This document shows, one piece after another, positions 1-6,031 of a stretch of 10,930 bases of DNA; position 1 is the first letter of the stretch, and each line of letters opens with the position of its first letter. The notes below the pieces were generated by a model, which had not been told where the DNA came from, searched no databases, and worked only from the letters and a program-made list of their open reading frames with translations. The stretch covers positions 1-10,930 of the forward strand of contig JAISQV010000155.1 in NCBI GenBank assembly GCA_031273985.1, read 5' to 3'. The stretch is from Spirochaetaceae bacterium. Lineage in GTDB: Bacteria > Spirochaetota > Spirochaetia > Treponematales > Breznakiellaceae. A program made the position numbers and the translations under genes.

Positions 1-471
1 CTTGAAATGCTCCGCCATTTGGGTCCACACGGAAATCAGCATCGCTTCATTAGTATAAGCGGAATGGTTGTCCAGAATGATGAACAGCTTGTACTTTTCC
101 GCCCAGTCCACCACCTCATCCAGCAATTTCAGGAGATAGGGATCGAGGGTATAGTCAGGCGCCCCTCCCGCCATGCTATGCATTCTGATGGGGAGCCGTA
201 TCACATCCATCCCCATACTGCGGGCGTGCATGAAATCCCGTTCCGTGTACCAGGTGGTGAGACGGGGAATGTAGGAGGCCGCATTGGCTTCAAACCAGGC
301 TGAAAAATTGGCGCCCCTGGAAAGGGATACGCTCTCCGTAAGTTCCTGGGGATTGGTAATGGGCTTCCAGGGGTTACCGGACTCATCTCCGTCAAAAGGA
401 CTGCCGCAAGAGACAAACAGTGTTAAAATGAGAGAAAGGTACATTACTGTTACTGTTTTCATGTTTTTCAT
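1..471 (-). CDS. GH5-like cellulase/endoglucanase lipoprotein, N-terminal part (runs off left edge)
   Basis: The first 157 residues of a secreted glycoside hydrolase are visible. It begins with a short charged N-terminus and a hydrophobic core (about residues 7-20) ending in LFVSC, so Cys22 is the likely lipidation site; the loose lipobox is normal for spirochaetes. After a short linker come RGANFSAWFEA (52-62), DVIRLPI (89-95) and FIILDNH (130-136). These fit the first strands of the GH5 TIM barrel, including the conserved Arg and the His of the D-N-H motif. The catalytic Glu residues lie beyond the window. The ATG at 471 is the first in frame after AAGGAGG (minus strand, about 492-486); the spacing of about 14 bases is long, and Met4 at 462 is an alternative start. 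The 39-base gap to the upstream ybhJ-like stop codon suggests co-transcription. By family it should cleave beta-1,4-glucans or related hemicelluloses at the cell surface. The exact substrate cannot be told from this part. Confidence 0.85.
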   Translation of the reverse strand, partial: MKNMKTVTVMYLSLILTLFVSCGSPFDGDESGNPWKPITNPQELTESVSLSRGANFSAWFEANAASYIPRLTTWYTERDFMHARSMGMDVIRLPIRMHSMAGGAPDYTLDPYLLKLLDEVVDWAEKYKLFIILDNHSAYTNEAMLISVWTQMAEHFK

Positions 472-510
472 AAACCGATCCCGAACCTCCTTGTGGGAAT
501 ATACAAAATA

Positions 511-2916
511 CTAAACCCCGCCCCGGCGGTTGAGGTTGATAAGGCTCCCCGACAGAAGGGCTGCCCGCTCAGGCCCGGTGAGGGAGGGCGTTGTCAGGGA
601 AAAGGAAATCACCTCCGGGGGCGCGTTACCGGCTTCCGCGGCGGGGGGGCGCAGGACGCAGGCCTGGACGCCGGCGCGGCCCTCCGTCAGGGCGGAGCGT
701 ATCCGGGGGATGAACACAAAGTCGCCCAGCCTGAAGACCGGCTCCCCGTCCAGGGTAAAGGGCACTATGCCCCAGTTGATAAGATTGCTCCGGTAGCGTT
801 TGGTCGCGTAATCCAGTGCAAAGTTGGCCCAGCCGCCCAGCACCTTCTGGGAAGAGGCGGCCTGTTCCCGGGCGCTCCCGTCTCCGGGCCTGACCGCGTA
901 AAGGGCCGAGCCTATGCGGAGGTCCCGGAGGTCCAGGCTGTCCAGACCGGGCAGGGCTTTCAGCGCCGTTACCAAGGCGGGCCAATCCGGGACACCTTCC
1001 AGCGCCCCTCCGCCCTCCACGGCGCGCTTCCGGGCGCGCTCCGCCTCCTGCGCCTTCCGGGCCCGCTCCACGTATCCGGGGTCCCTCCGGGAGAGGGTAA
1101 AGGCGGCGAGGCGCTCCGGGTTAGACCTGTAGGAGGAGGTTTCCCCCGAAGGAATGATCTCATCCGTGGTGGTAACGGGGTCCGTGATGAAGGCCGCAAT
1201 CCGCAGCAAAAGATGCTCCCCCAGATCCTCCATGGGGGGCCAGTCGCCGATATTCGGCCCGTAGCGGAGGGGGGTTTCGGGCCGGGGGGCCTTGAAACCG
1301 CTGTAGACCCTGGCCCGGTAGGGGCTGTCGTCGTAGCGGTAGACCGGCCCGTCCGTTTCCCCCAAAACCGCCGGGGGCAGGCGTTCCGCCGAGGCCAGGT
1401 AACCCCCGTTGGCGGCGGTGGCGGCTATGCTCCGGGCGTCCATCAGGGCTACCGAGGCGATTTGGCCGTCCGCCGGGCGGGAACCCTCCCGGTTGGGGAA
1501 GTTCCTCGTGGTGTGCCGGATGGAAAGCCCGTTGTTGGCCGGCACGTCCCCCGCCCCGAAGCAGGGCCCGCAAAAGGCGCTGCGGATGACCGCCCCCGCC
1601 GCGATAAGGCGGCTCATGCAGCCGTTTCTGGCAAGTTCCAGCATGACGGGCTGGCTCCCCGGATACACCGAAAGGGAGAAGGCCCCGCCGGCCCCCGCCC
1701 GGCCTGCCGGCGCCAGAATAGCCGAGGCGGCCATAATATTCTCGAAGGTCCCCCCGGCGCAGCCCGCAATGATCCCCTGATCCACCCGGACCCGGTACTT
1801 CCCCGGCCCGCCGGAGCCTCCCGTATCCACCTTGTCGCAGAGCGAAACCCCGGCCTTTCCATTCAGGGCCTCCCTGCCCAAAATATCCTCCGCCTCCCGT
1901 TCCACCTGCCGCAGCAGATCCCCCGGATCGGAGAGAAAGGCGTCGATCTCAAAGACATTGCTCGGGTGAAAGGGCAGGGCTATCATGGGCTTAACCGCGG
2001 AAAGATCGATACGGACAAGCCCGTCGTAGTAGGCCAGGGCCGCCGGGTGCAGCGCCCGGTAATCCTCCTCCCGGCCATGAACGGCCAGATAGCGGCGTAT
2101 CGACTCATCGGTTTCCCAAATGGAAGACCAGCAGGTAGTCTCCGTGGTCATGACGTCGATGCCGCAGCGGAATTCCGGCGAAAGTGCCGCGATACCGGGG
2201 CCGAAAAATTCCAGCGCCGCATTCTTCACGAGGCCGTCATTAAAGACCGCGCCCACCAGCGCCAGCGCCACATCCTGGGGCCCCACGCCGGGCCGGGGCG
2301 CCCCGCTCAGCTCCACCCCAATCACCCTGGGGTAGGCCATATCGTAAGTCTGCCCGAGGAGCTGCTTGACCAGCTCGCCGCCCCCCTCGCCCACACCCAT
2401 GGTCCCCAGGGCCCCGTAACGGGTGTGGCTGTCGCTCCCCAGAATCATCCTGCCGCCCCCGGCCATGGTCTCCCGCACGTAGGAATGGATCACCGCCAGA
2501 TGCGGGGGCACATAGATACCTCCGTACTTCTCCGCGGCGGAAAGCCCGAAGACATGATCATCCTCGTTGATCGTGCCGCCCACAGCGCAAAGGGAATTGT
2601 GGCAATTGGTCAGCACATAGGGCAGCGTAAACTCCTCAAGCCCGCAGGCCCGCGCCGTCTGGATAATGTTGACAAAGGTAATATCGTGAGACGCCAGCGA
2701 ATCGAAGGCAAGACTCAGCCGGCCCGCCTCCGTCCCCCGGTCATGCGCCGCGAGGATCCCGTGGGTTATCGTACCCTCCCGTGCCTGGGCAAGCGCGCTG
2801 TCCCGGCCCCGCCCCAGGCGTCCCGCAAGGCGTCCCGCAAGCTCCGGGCTCTCCGAGTCCTCCAGCACTTCCCGGCCATCGAAAAGCCAGACCCCGCCAT
2901 TCATCACCGTAACCAT
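511..2916 (-). CDS. ybhJ: YbhJ-type hydratase, aconitase superfamily, [4Fe-4S]
   Basis: An 801-residue aconitase-family protein that resembles Escherichia coli YbhJ (about 750 residues) over nearly its whole length, as judged from memory. Landmarks in order are LTNCHNSLC (102-110); GSDSHTRYGALG (160-171, the aconitase DSHT motif); GCAGG with Cys386 and FCGPCFG with Cys449 and Cys452, the three expected [4Fe-4S] ligands; TTRNFPNREGS (469-479, the RNF substrate loop); and TTTDEIIPSGETSSYRSNP (582-600, swivel domain). All cluster and active-site signatures are kept, so it should be a working cytosolic hydro-lyase. YbhJ's physiological substrate is not established, so citrate/isocitrate should not be assumed. 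I chose ATG 2916 because the N-terminal domain begins directly after it and a purine-rich run (2926-2921) precedes it. ATG 2940 is also possible. ATG 2964 and frames further upstream lie in or before the predicted promoter. The gene probably forms an operon with the GH5-like gene. Confidence 0.92.
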   Translation of the reverse strand: MVTVMNGGVWLFDGREVLEDSESPELAGRLAGRLGRGRDSALAQAREGTITHGILAAHDRGTEAGRLSLAFDSLASHDITFVNIIQTARACGLEEFTLPYVLTNCHNSLCAVGGTINEDDHVFGLSAAEKYGGIYVPPHLAVIHSYVRETMAGGGRMILGSDSHTRYGALGTMGVGEGGGELVKQLLGQTYDMAYPRVIGVELSGAPRPGVGPQDVALALVGAVFNDGLVKNAALEFFGPGIAALSPEFRCGIDVMTTETTCWSSIWETDESIRRYLAVHGREEDYRALHPAALAYYDGLVRIDLSAVKPMIALPFHPSNVFEIDAFLSDPGDLLRQVEREAEDILGREALNGKAGVSLCDKVDTGGSGGPGKYRVRVDQGIIAGCAGGTFENIMAASAILAPAGRAGAGGAFSLSVYPGSQPVMLELARNGCMSRLIAAGAVIRSAFCGPCFGAGDVPANNGLSIRHTTRNFPNREGSRPADGQIASVALMDARSIAATAANGGYLASAERLPPAVLGETDGPVYRYDDSPYRARVYSGFKAPRPETPLRYGPNIGDWPPMEDLGEHLLLRIAAFITDPVTTTDEIIPSGETSSYRSNPERLAAFTLSRRDPGYVERARKAQEAERARKRAVEGGGALEGVPDWPALVTALKALPGLDSLDLRDLRIGSALYAVRPGDGSAREQAASSQKVLGGWANFALDYATKRYRSNLINWGIVPFTLDGEPVFRLGDFVFIPRIRSALTEGRAGVQACVLRPPAAEAGNAPPEVISFSLTTPSLTGPERAALLSGSLINLNRRGGV

Positions 2917-2952
2917 GACACCCCCCGTCTTCGCCGCCATCGCAGTGTGAGC

Positions 2953-2961
2953 ATAATAGCA
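2953..2961 (-). promoter_or_regulatory. Extended -10 promoter for the ybhJ-like gene
   Basis: On the minus strand the sequence reads TGCTATTAT, an extended -10 (TGn plus a hexamer with 5 of 6 matches to TATAAT). No convincing -35 lies 16-18 bases upstream, which is acceptable for an extended -10. The predicted transcript start near 2946 leaves about 30 bases before ATG 2916 and makes the longer N-terminal reading frames unlikely. This is inferred from sequence only. Confidence 0.5.
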
Positions 2962-3145
2962 CATTTGGGGCGCAAGGAGGAGAGCGGGAATCAGGGGGGG
3001 AGCCCGAAGCCCGGCCGCAGGCGGTCCACGGGGAAATCCGGCGCAAGGCTTTTCCGATCGCTGCATAAGCAGCTGCTCTGCGAATACAACCAGACGTTAT
3101 GTAGCATTTGGGCCTAAAATTTGCTGTAAAACGATAAAAATCCCA

Positions 3146-3175
3146 TTGACAAAATGAATAATTTATAATTATAAT
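3146..3175 (+). promoter_or_regulatory. Near-consensus sigma70 promoter of the brnTA remnant
   Basis: A perfect TTGACA (3146-3151), an 18-base spacer and a perfect TATAAT (3170-3175). A second TATAAT at 3164-3169 overlaps but is only 12 bases from the -35. The transcript should begin near 3182, which is exactly the ATG of the BrnT remnant, so the message may be leaderless. BrnTA promoters are normally repressed by the BrnA-containing complex; the AT-rich -10 region could hold such a site, but I see no clean palindrome. Confidence 0.72.
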
Positions 3176-3181
3176 GTAATT

Positions 3182-3235
3182 ATGGCTGGTTTAAACTTCA
3201 TTTGGGATGAAAATTATAATGCGGAAAGAATATGA
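3182..3235 (+). pseudogene. brnT: BrnT toxin remnant (first 17 codons only)
   Basis: The open frame reads MAGLNFIWDENYNAERI and then stops (TGA 3233-3235). The F-x-W-D-E-N-x-N core is the start of BrnT ribonuclease toxins, whose N-termini typically read F-x-W-D-E-x-K-N followed by a K-H-G-I-x-F stretch. Here that stretch and all the catalytic parts are gone, and the frame runs directly into the start of brnA, overlapping it by 17 bases. The simplest reading is an internal deletion that joined the 5' end of brnT to the start of brnA and removed the toxin but kept the promoter. The Tyr in place of the usual Lys before the second Asn may be at or near the junction. It may still serve as a short upstream reading frame coupled to brnA translation. 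The assignment rests on a short match. Confidence 0.6.
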
Positions 3236-3437
3236 TTTTTCAAAGGCAAAACAAAACCCGTATATAAAAAAATTACGGAAACAAATTACGATAAGAATTG
3301 ATGCAGACACGATTGAATATTTCAAAAAGCAGGCAGAAGAAACCGGAATAAAATATCAAAATCTAATAAATTTATATTTATCAGAATGTGCCATGAATCA
3401 AAAAACAATAGAAATAACATGGAAAGAAAAAATGTAA
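3219..3437 (+). CDS. brnA: BrnA-family ribbon-helix-helix antitoxin
   Basis: A 72-residue basic protein. MRKEYDFSKAKQNPY is the usual BrnA opening. KQITIRID (21-28) is the DNA-contacting beta-strand of a CopG/MetJ-like ribbon-helix-helix, followed by helix TIEYFKKQAEETG (31-43) and helix YQNLINLYLSEC (46-57). In the family this antitoxin dimerises, neutralises the BrnT ribonuclease and represses its own promoter. Here the toxin gene is a 17-codon remnant, so BrnA appears orphaned; it could repress only itself or protect against BrnT toxins elsewhere (inference). ATG 3219 is preferred over ATG 3207 because the conserved family N-terminus starts there. Neither has a good Shine-Dalgarno sequence, which fits coupling to the overlapping upstream frame. 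The gene is strongly AT-rich against its left-hand neighbour. Its stop lies 19 bases before a 59-base inverted-repeat element. Confidence 0.83.
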   Translation: MRKEYDFSKAKQNPYIKKLRKQITIRIDADTIEYFKKQAEETGIKYQNLINLYLSECAMNQKTIEITWKEKM

Positions 3438-3455
3438 CAAGACGGCTCAAATATC

Positions 3456-3516
3456 CCATAACATTTCGCAGGCCGGGCCGCCTACTGGCGGCGAAGCATA
3501 TACATGCCTGTTATGT
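3456..3516. repeat. 59-base inverted-repeat element A (attC-like, or bidirectional terminator)
   Basis: CATAACA (3457-3463) pairs perfectly with TGTTATG (3509-3515). Inside, TTCGC (3465-3469) pairs with GCGAA (3491-3495) and CGCC (3479-3482) with GGCG (3487-3490) around a TACT loop, leaving a one-sided bulge. The length from arm to arm is 59 bases. The outer 7-mers resemble integron core sites: GTTATGT matches GTTRRRY at 6 of 7 positions. It sits in the gap between the convergent brnA and HNH-DGQH genes, 13 bases from the latter's stop, so a shared terminator is an alternative reading. No T-run follows the stem on either strand, which weakens the intrinsic-terminator idea. Confidence 0.5.
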
Positions 3517-3529
3517 GAAGTGCCCTTGC

Positions 3530-5041
3530 TTACGGATTGCCAGTTAAAACATAATTAATGGTAAGCAAATATTTATTAAATAAATCTTCTTGCTTGCCGG
3601 ATGCTGCCAATAATTTATCAATTTCCGGATTTGGATCATCCCAAATATTATGATAAAATAATCGCTCCAAATAAGTTTCTATTCTGTCAATTTGATCCTT
3701 TGAAAGTATCTGTCGGTATAATAATTTCTCCATTTCATTAGTTGTTTTCATATTACAAGCATTTATTAAAATATCTTTTAACATTGGCCCCCATGTCATT
3801 ACGGAGCCTTTATGCCATATCCTCCTGGCTTTATTTTGTTCTGAGGTTAAATTTGTATTTCGTTTTATGGGTATCCATTTTTCTATATTGCTTTTTTCTG
3901 ATATTACTTTTGACAAGGATGAAAAGTTACTCGTTTCATTATTCCTATAATCAGCAGCAGAATCAAATAATGCTTTTGAAGGAAAAAGATAAATACAATT
4001 TGGTAAAATGTAACTTCTTACAATATCAATTGATGTAGGATAATTTTTATCCTTGGATGCCTCTGCAATATATTTTTTTAGGGGTGATGACGCTATATTG
4101 GCTTCGATAATCATAGATCTGATTATTTCATTGGCTTGAGATCTTGAGAAGTTAGTTTTCTTTAATAAATATTGTAAAAAATTATCTTCCGAGTGATTGC
4201 TTCCTGGTTCAGCACCAGTAAAATCTTCCCATATTTCTTTATATATAACAGAAAATCGTTCAATCAAGGTAGAATTATAAAATGGGACTTGCCTCAATTT
4301 TGAATGCGCATCCAAATTTGTTACCATTAAGCTATCAAATAATTTCCGTTTGCCTTCATCGCTATTGGGTGATATGAATATTTTACAATCAATTTCTTTT
4401 TGACCGTTTAATATCTGAGCCGCTGTCTTATGTTGTCCATCAAAAAGATATATTTTATTATTGACAAGTCTTGCTATAGCGGGAGCTAATTGAGGATGTC
4501 GCTTTAAATGTTTAGCGAGTTCAAATAGACGTTTTTGATCAATGACTCTGGGTTGCAAACCTTCTTGGTCGTCATTTTGCACCCAGGTGATAGGAATTCT
4601 GGCATAAAAGTAATCAACCTCAAGTATATCATCATGTAGCAATTGATAATTTTTTTCTTGACTATGATCTTTTAAAATAATATGACTATTGTGATCATTT
4701 ATAGTAGCTATAGATATATTTTTCTGTCCTTTGTATTCAAGTATATCTTGTAGTTTTACATTGTTTTGTCTGTTTTCATACAATCGTTGAATAAAAATTT
4801 GATCCCTAACTTCATAAAGAGTTTGATCCCTTTTTCGCCTATTATATTCCTTTAATACTACCTTAACATTAACAATATCAGATGGACCATCATAAGAAAA
4901 TGCAGTGACATGGTCATATTCAATTTCATCGGTATCGTTGATAATCTCACCTGAAATAAAGCACCTTAATACACCATCACTTCCGGTTTGATTCCTTTTT
5001 ACAATCTCCTTTTCTCTATCAGAAATTTGACGAATCCCCAT
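3530..5041 (-). CDS. HNH nuclease-DGQH (DndB/ParB-like) two-domain protein, possible defence nuclease
   Basis: A 503-residue soluble protein with no signal peptide or membrane segment. The N-terminal part carries an HNH-type motif: CFISGE (27-32), EYDHV with Asp43-His44, Asn58, then EYNRRKRDQ with Asn67 and Lys70. This is the D-H...N...N-x-x-K spacing of the beta-beta-alpha metal nuclease, but without the second zinc-binding cysteine pairs. After a variable stretch comes a segment like DGQHR/ParB-fold proteins: AKHLKRHPQLAPAIARL (176-192), then KIYLFDGQHKTAAQIL (196-211), with DGQH at 201-204. The remaining 290 residues are helical-looking and unassigned. DGQHR motifs are known from DndB and similar motifs from SspE of phosphorothioate systems, where they are tied to sensing DNA state and nucleotide turnover; HNH domains cut DNA. 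A modification-sensing nuclease is therefore plausible, but it is inference. ATG 5041 follows AAGGAGG by 5 bases; an in-frame TTG at 5059 lies upstream of that site and is rejected. The gene is AT-rich, has its own promoter, and no modification genes are beside it. Confidence 0.78.
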   Translation of the reverse strand: MGIRQISDREKEIVKRNQTGSDGVLRCFISGEIINDTDEIEYDHVTAFSYDGPSDIVNVKVVLKEYNRRKRDQTLYEVRDQIFIQRLYENRQNNVKLQDILEYKGQKNISIATINDHNSHIILKDHSQEKNYQLLHDDILEVDYFYARIPITWVQNDDQEGLQPRVIDQKRLFELAKHLKRHPQLAPAIARLVNNKIYLFDGQHKTAAQILNGQKEIDCKIFISPNSDEGKRKLFDSLMVTNLDAHSKLRQVPFYNSTLIERFSVIYKEIWEDFTGAEPGSNHSEDNFLQYLLKKTNFSRSQANEIIRSMIIEANIASSPLKKYIAEASKDKNYPTSIDIVRSYILPNCIYLFPSKALFDSAADYRNNETSNFSSLSKVISEKSNIEKWIPIKRNTNLTSEQNKARRIWHKGSVMTWGPMLKDILINACNMKTTNEMEKLLYRQILSKDQIDRIETYLERLFYHNIWDDPNPEIDKLLAASGKQEDLFNKYLLTINYVLTGNP

Positions 5042-5069
5042 ATTATCCTCCTTATACAAAAGTATAGTT

Positions 5070-5089
5070 TAATAGACACTATCCTATTA
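5070..5089. promoter_or_regulatory. Inverted repeat over the -10 region of the HNH-DGQH gene (candidate operator)
   Basis: TAATAG (5070-5075) and CTATTA (5084-5089) form a 6-base dyad with an 8-base centre. It covers the predicted -10 element and part of the spacer, where a bound repressor would block transcription. The arms are AT-rich and short, so chance is possible. The neighbouring BrnA is a ribbon-helix-helix DNA binder, but no similar dyad is seen at its own promoter. Confidence 0.3.
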
Positions 5090-5104
5090 TGAAAACAATG
5101 TCAA
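5076..5104 (-). promoter_or_regulatory. Promoter of the HNH-DGQH gene
   Basis: On the minus strand there is a perfect TTGACA (5104-5099), a 17-base spacer and TAGTGT (5081-5076, matching the consensus at T1, A2 and T6). The transcript would start near 5069, about 28 bases before ATG 5041, which leaves room for the AAGGAGG site. The weak -10 beneath a strong -35 fits a regulated promoter. Confidence 0.6.
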
Positions 5105-5130
5105 GGGGTTGTATTTTATAATTTTGCCAA

Positions 5131-5189
5131 ACCCAACGGGGCCGTAATGCCTAAGTCATTGCGGCCTTCGGAGTTCCGGAACCTTGGGC
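5131..5189. repeat. 59-base inverted-repeat element B (attC-like stem)
   Basis: CCCAA (5132-5136) pairs with TTGGG (5184-5188). An inner stem pairs GGCCGTAATG (5140-5149) with CATTGCGGCC (5157-5166), with one mismatch and a 7-base loop. The 5' end ACCCAAC matches the integron R'' consensus RYYYAAC at 7 of 7 positions, equivalent to GTTGGGT on the minus strand; the 3' end CTTGGGC matches GTTRRRY at 6 of 7. The span is 59 bases, as for element A. It is a GC-rich block in the AT-rich gap between the divergent HNH-DGQH and head-GIN genes, where a terminator would not be needed. The attC identity is not proved: spacers and extrahelical bases do not match a textbook site closely. Confidence 0.42.
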
Positions 5190-5254
5190 GCAGTATACCC
5201 TGAACTATTGTTGAAAATATTGTTACAAATACGTGAGCAATACTGGTGCAAGAT

Positions 5255-5283
5255 TTGACATACAAAAATATTTTGATTAAATT
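5255..5283 (+). promoter_or_regulatory. Promoter of the head-GIN gene
   Basis: A perfect TTGACA (5255-5260), a 17-base spacer and TAAATT (5278-5283, 4 of 6 matches to TATAAT). The transcript would start near 5290, upstream of a GGAG at 5294-5297 that lies 8 bases before ATG 5306. This placement supports ATG 5306 over the in-frame GTG at 5246, which lies upstream of the promoter. Confidence 0.62.
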
Positions 5284-5305
5284 TCAGGAGAGTGGAGAAA
5301 TTGAT

Positions 5306-6022
5306 ATGAAAAAAATTGTTTTATTTATTATGGCTTTTGTGCTTGTGGGTATACATTATGGATTTTCTTTCGGTATTCAGGAATATGGCAATGGCGATAT
5401 AATAACAATCGATAGAACCATTTCATCTTCTTTTGACGGCATACATTTAGAGACCGGCGCAACGGTGAATTTATACCAGAACCCGGAACAAAAAATATCC
5501 ATTACCGTAGATTCAAATATTGAGAAATTTATACAAACGGAAATAAAAAACGGTATTCTTGATATAAAATACTGGAATGGATACAACCGGCCAACACAAA
5601 ACATTATTAATATTTATACGCCAGGAATTCAAAGTATTGCAATATCCGGTTCAGGCACTATTGTTATAGCGGACAAAATAACGACGGACTCACTAAAGAC
5701 ACATATTTCAGGCTCCGGTGAAATAGAAGGCCCTGTAGAGTGTGATACCCTGGCAATAAGTATTTTCGGCTCCGGCGATATAAAACTGAATGGAAGAAGC
5801 CGGGAAGCGGAAATAAGCATATCCGGATCAGGAGATGTTGTCTGCGACAAGTTACAGGTGAATAACGCCGATATTAGGATAAGCGGATCCGGTGCGGTAT
5901 TAATAGATGTTGCGGATAATCTAAAGGGACGGATTTTTGGTTCCGGTAATATACTCTATCTTGGAACTCCAAGAATAAATTTCAGGGCTTCAGGTTCGGG
6001 TAAAATAAGTATATTAAAATGA
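5306..6022 (+). CDS. Secreted head-GIN domain (DUF2807) beta-helix protein
   Basis: A 238-residue exported protein. MKKIVLFIMAFVLVGIHYGFSFG is a signal peptide: two lysines, then a hydrophobic core to about residue 20. A DUF2807 head-GIN fold follows, recognisable from seven S/F-GSG turns at about residues 114, 135, 154, 173, 193, 211 and 229, spaced 18-21 residues apart. This is one turn per rung of a right-handed parallel beta-helix. The opening segment (FDGIHLETGATVNLYQ, 43-58) also matches the usual start of these domains. The mature protein is periplasmic or surface-exposed; there is no lipobox Cys. Head-GIN proteins have no established enzyme activity and are usually seen as adhesion or envelope proteins. 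The gene is AT-rich like the HNH-DGQH gene, diverges from it, and may belong to the same imported island. No partner gene follows before the next, convergent, gene. Confidence 0.88.
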   Translation: MKKIVLFIMAFVLVGIHYGFSFGIQEYGNGDIITIDRTISSSFDGIHLETGATVNLYQNPEQKISITVDSNIEKFIQTEIKNGILDIKYWNGYNRPTQNIINIYTPGIQSIAISGSGTIVIADKITTDSLKTHISGSGEIEGPVECDTLAISIFGSGDIKLNGRSREAEISISGSGDVVCDKLQVNNADIRISGSGAVLIDVADNLKGRIFGSGNILYLGTPRINFRASGSGKISILK

Positions 6023-6031
6023 TGACCCCAA

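Noticed and set aside
2917..3066. Upstream extension of the ybhJ-like protein by 50 residues to base 3066
   Set aside because: The extra sequence is Pro/Ala/Arg-rich, has no family counterpart, and lies upstream of the predicted extended -10 at 2953-2961. ATG 2916 fits the start of the domain.
493..3117. A very long open frame on the plus strand, antisense to the ybhJ-like gene
   Set aside because: Its translation is a low-complexity mix rich in Gly, Arg and Pro with no recognisable domain. The minus strand carries a full aconitase-family protein, and long antisense frames are common in GC-rich genes with G/C third positions.
3207..3218. ATG 3207 as the brnA start
   Set aside because: It adds only MKII before the typical BrnA opening MRKEYDFSKAK, and the sequence just before it has no usable ribosome-binding site.
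3742..4038. Small plus-strand frame inside the HNH-DGQH gene
   Set aside because: It is hydrophobic and AT-driven, fully antisense to a well-supported gene, and has no promoter or ribosome-binding site of note.
5246..5305. GTG 5246 as the head-GIN protein start
   Set aside because: It lies upstream of the predicted promoter and would place a non-signal sequence before a clear signal peptide that begins at ATG 5306 with a good GGAG site.
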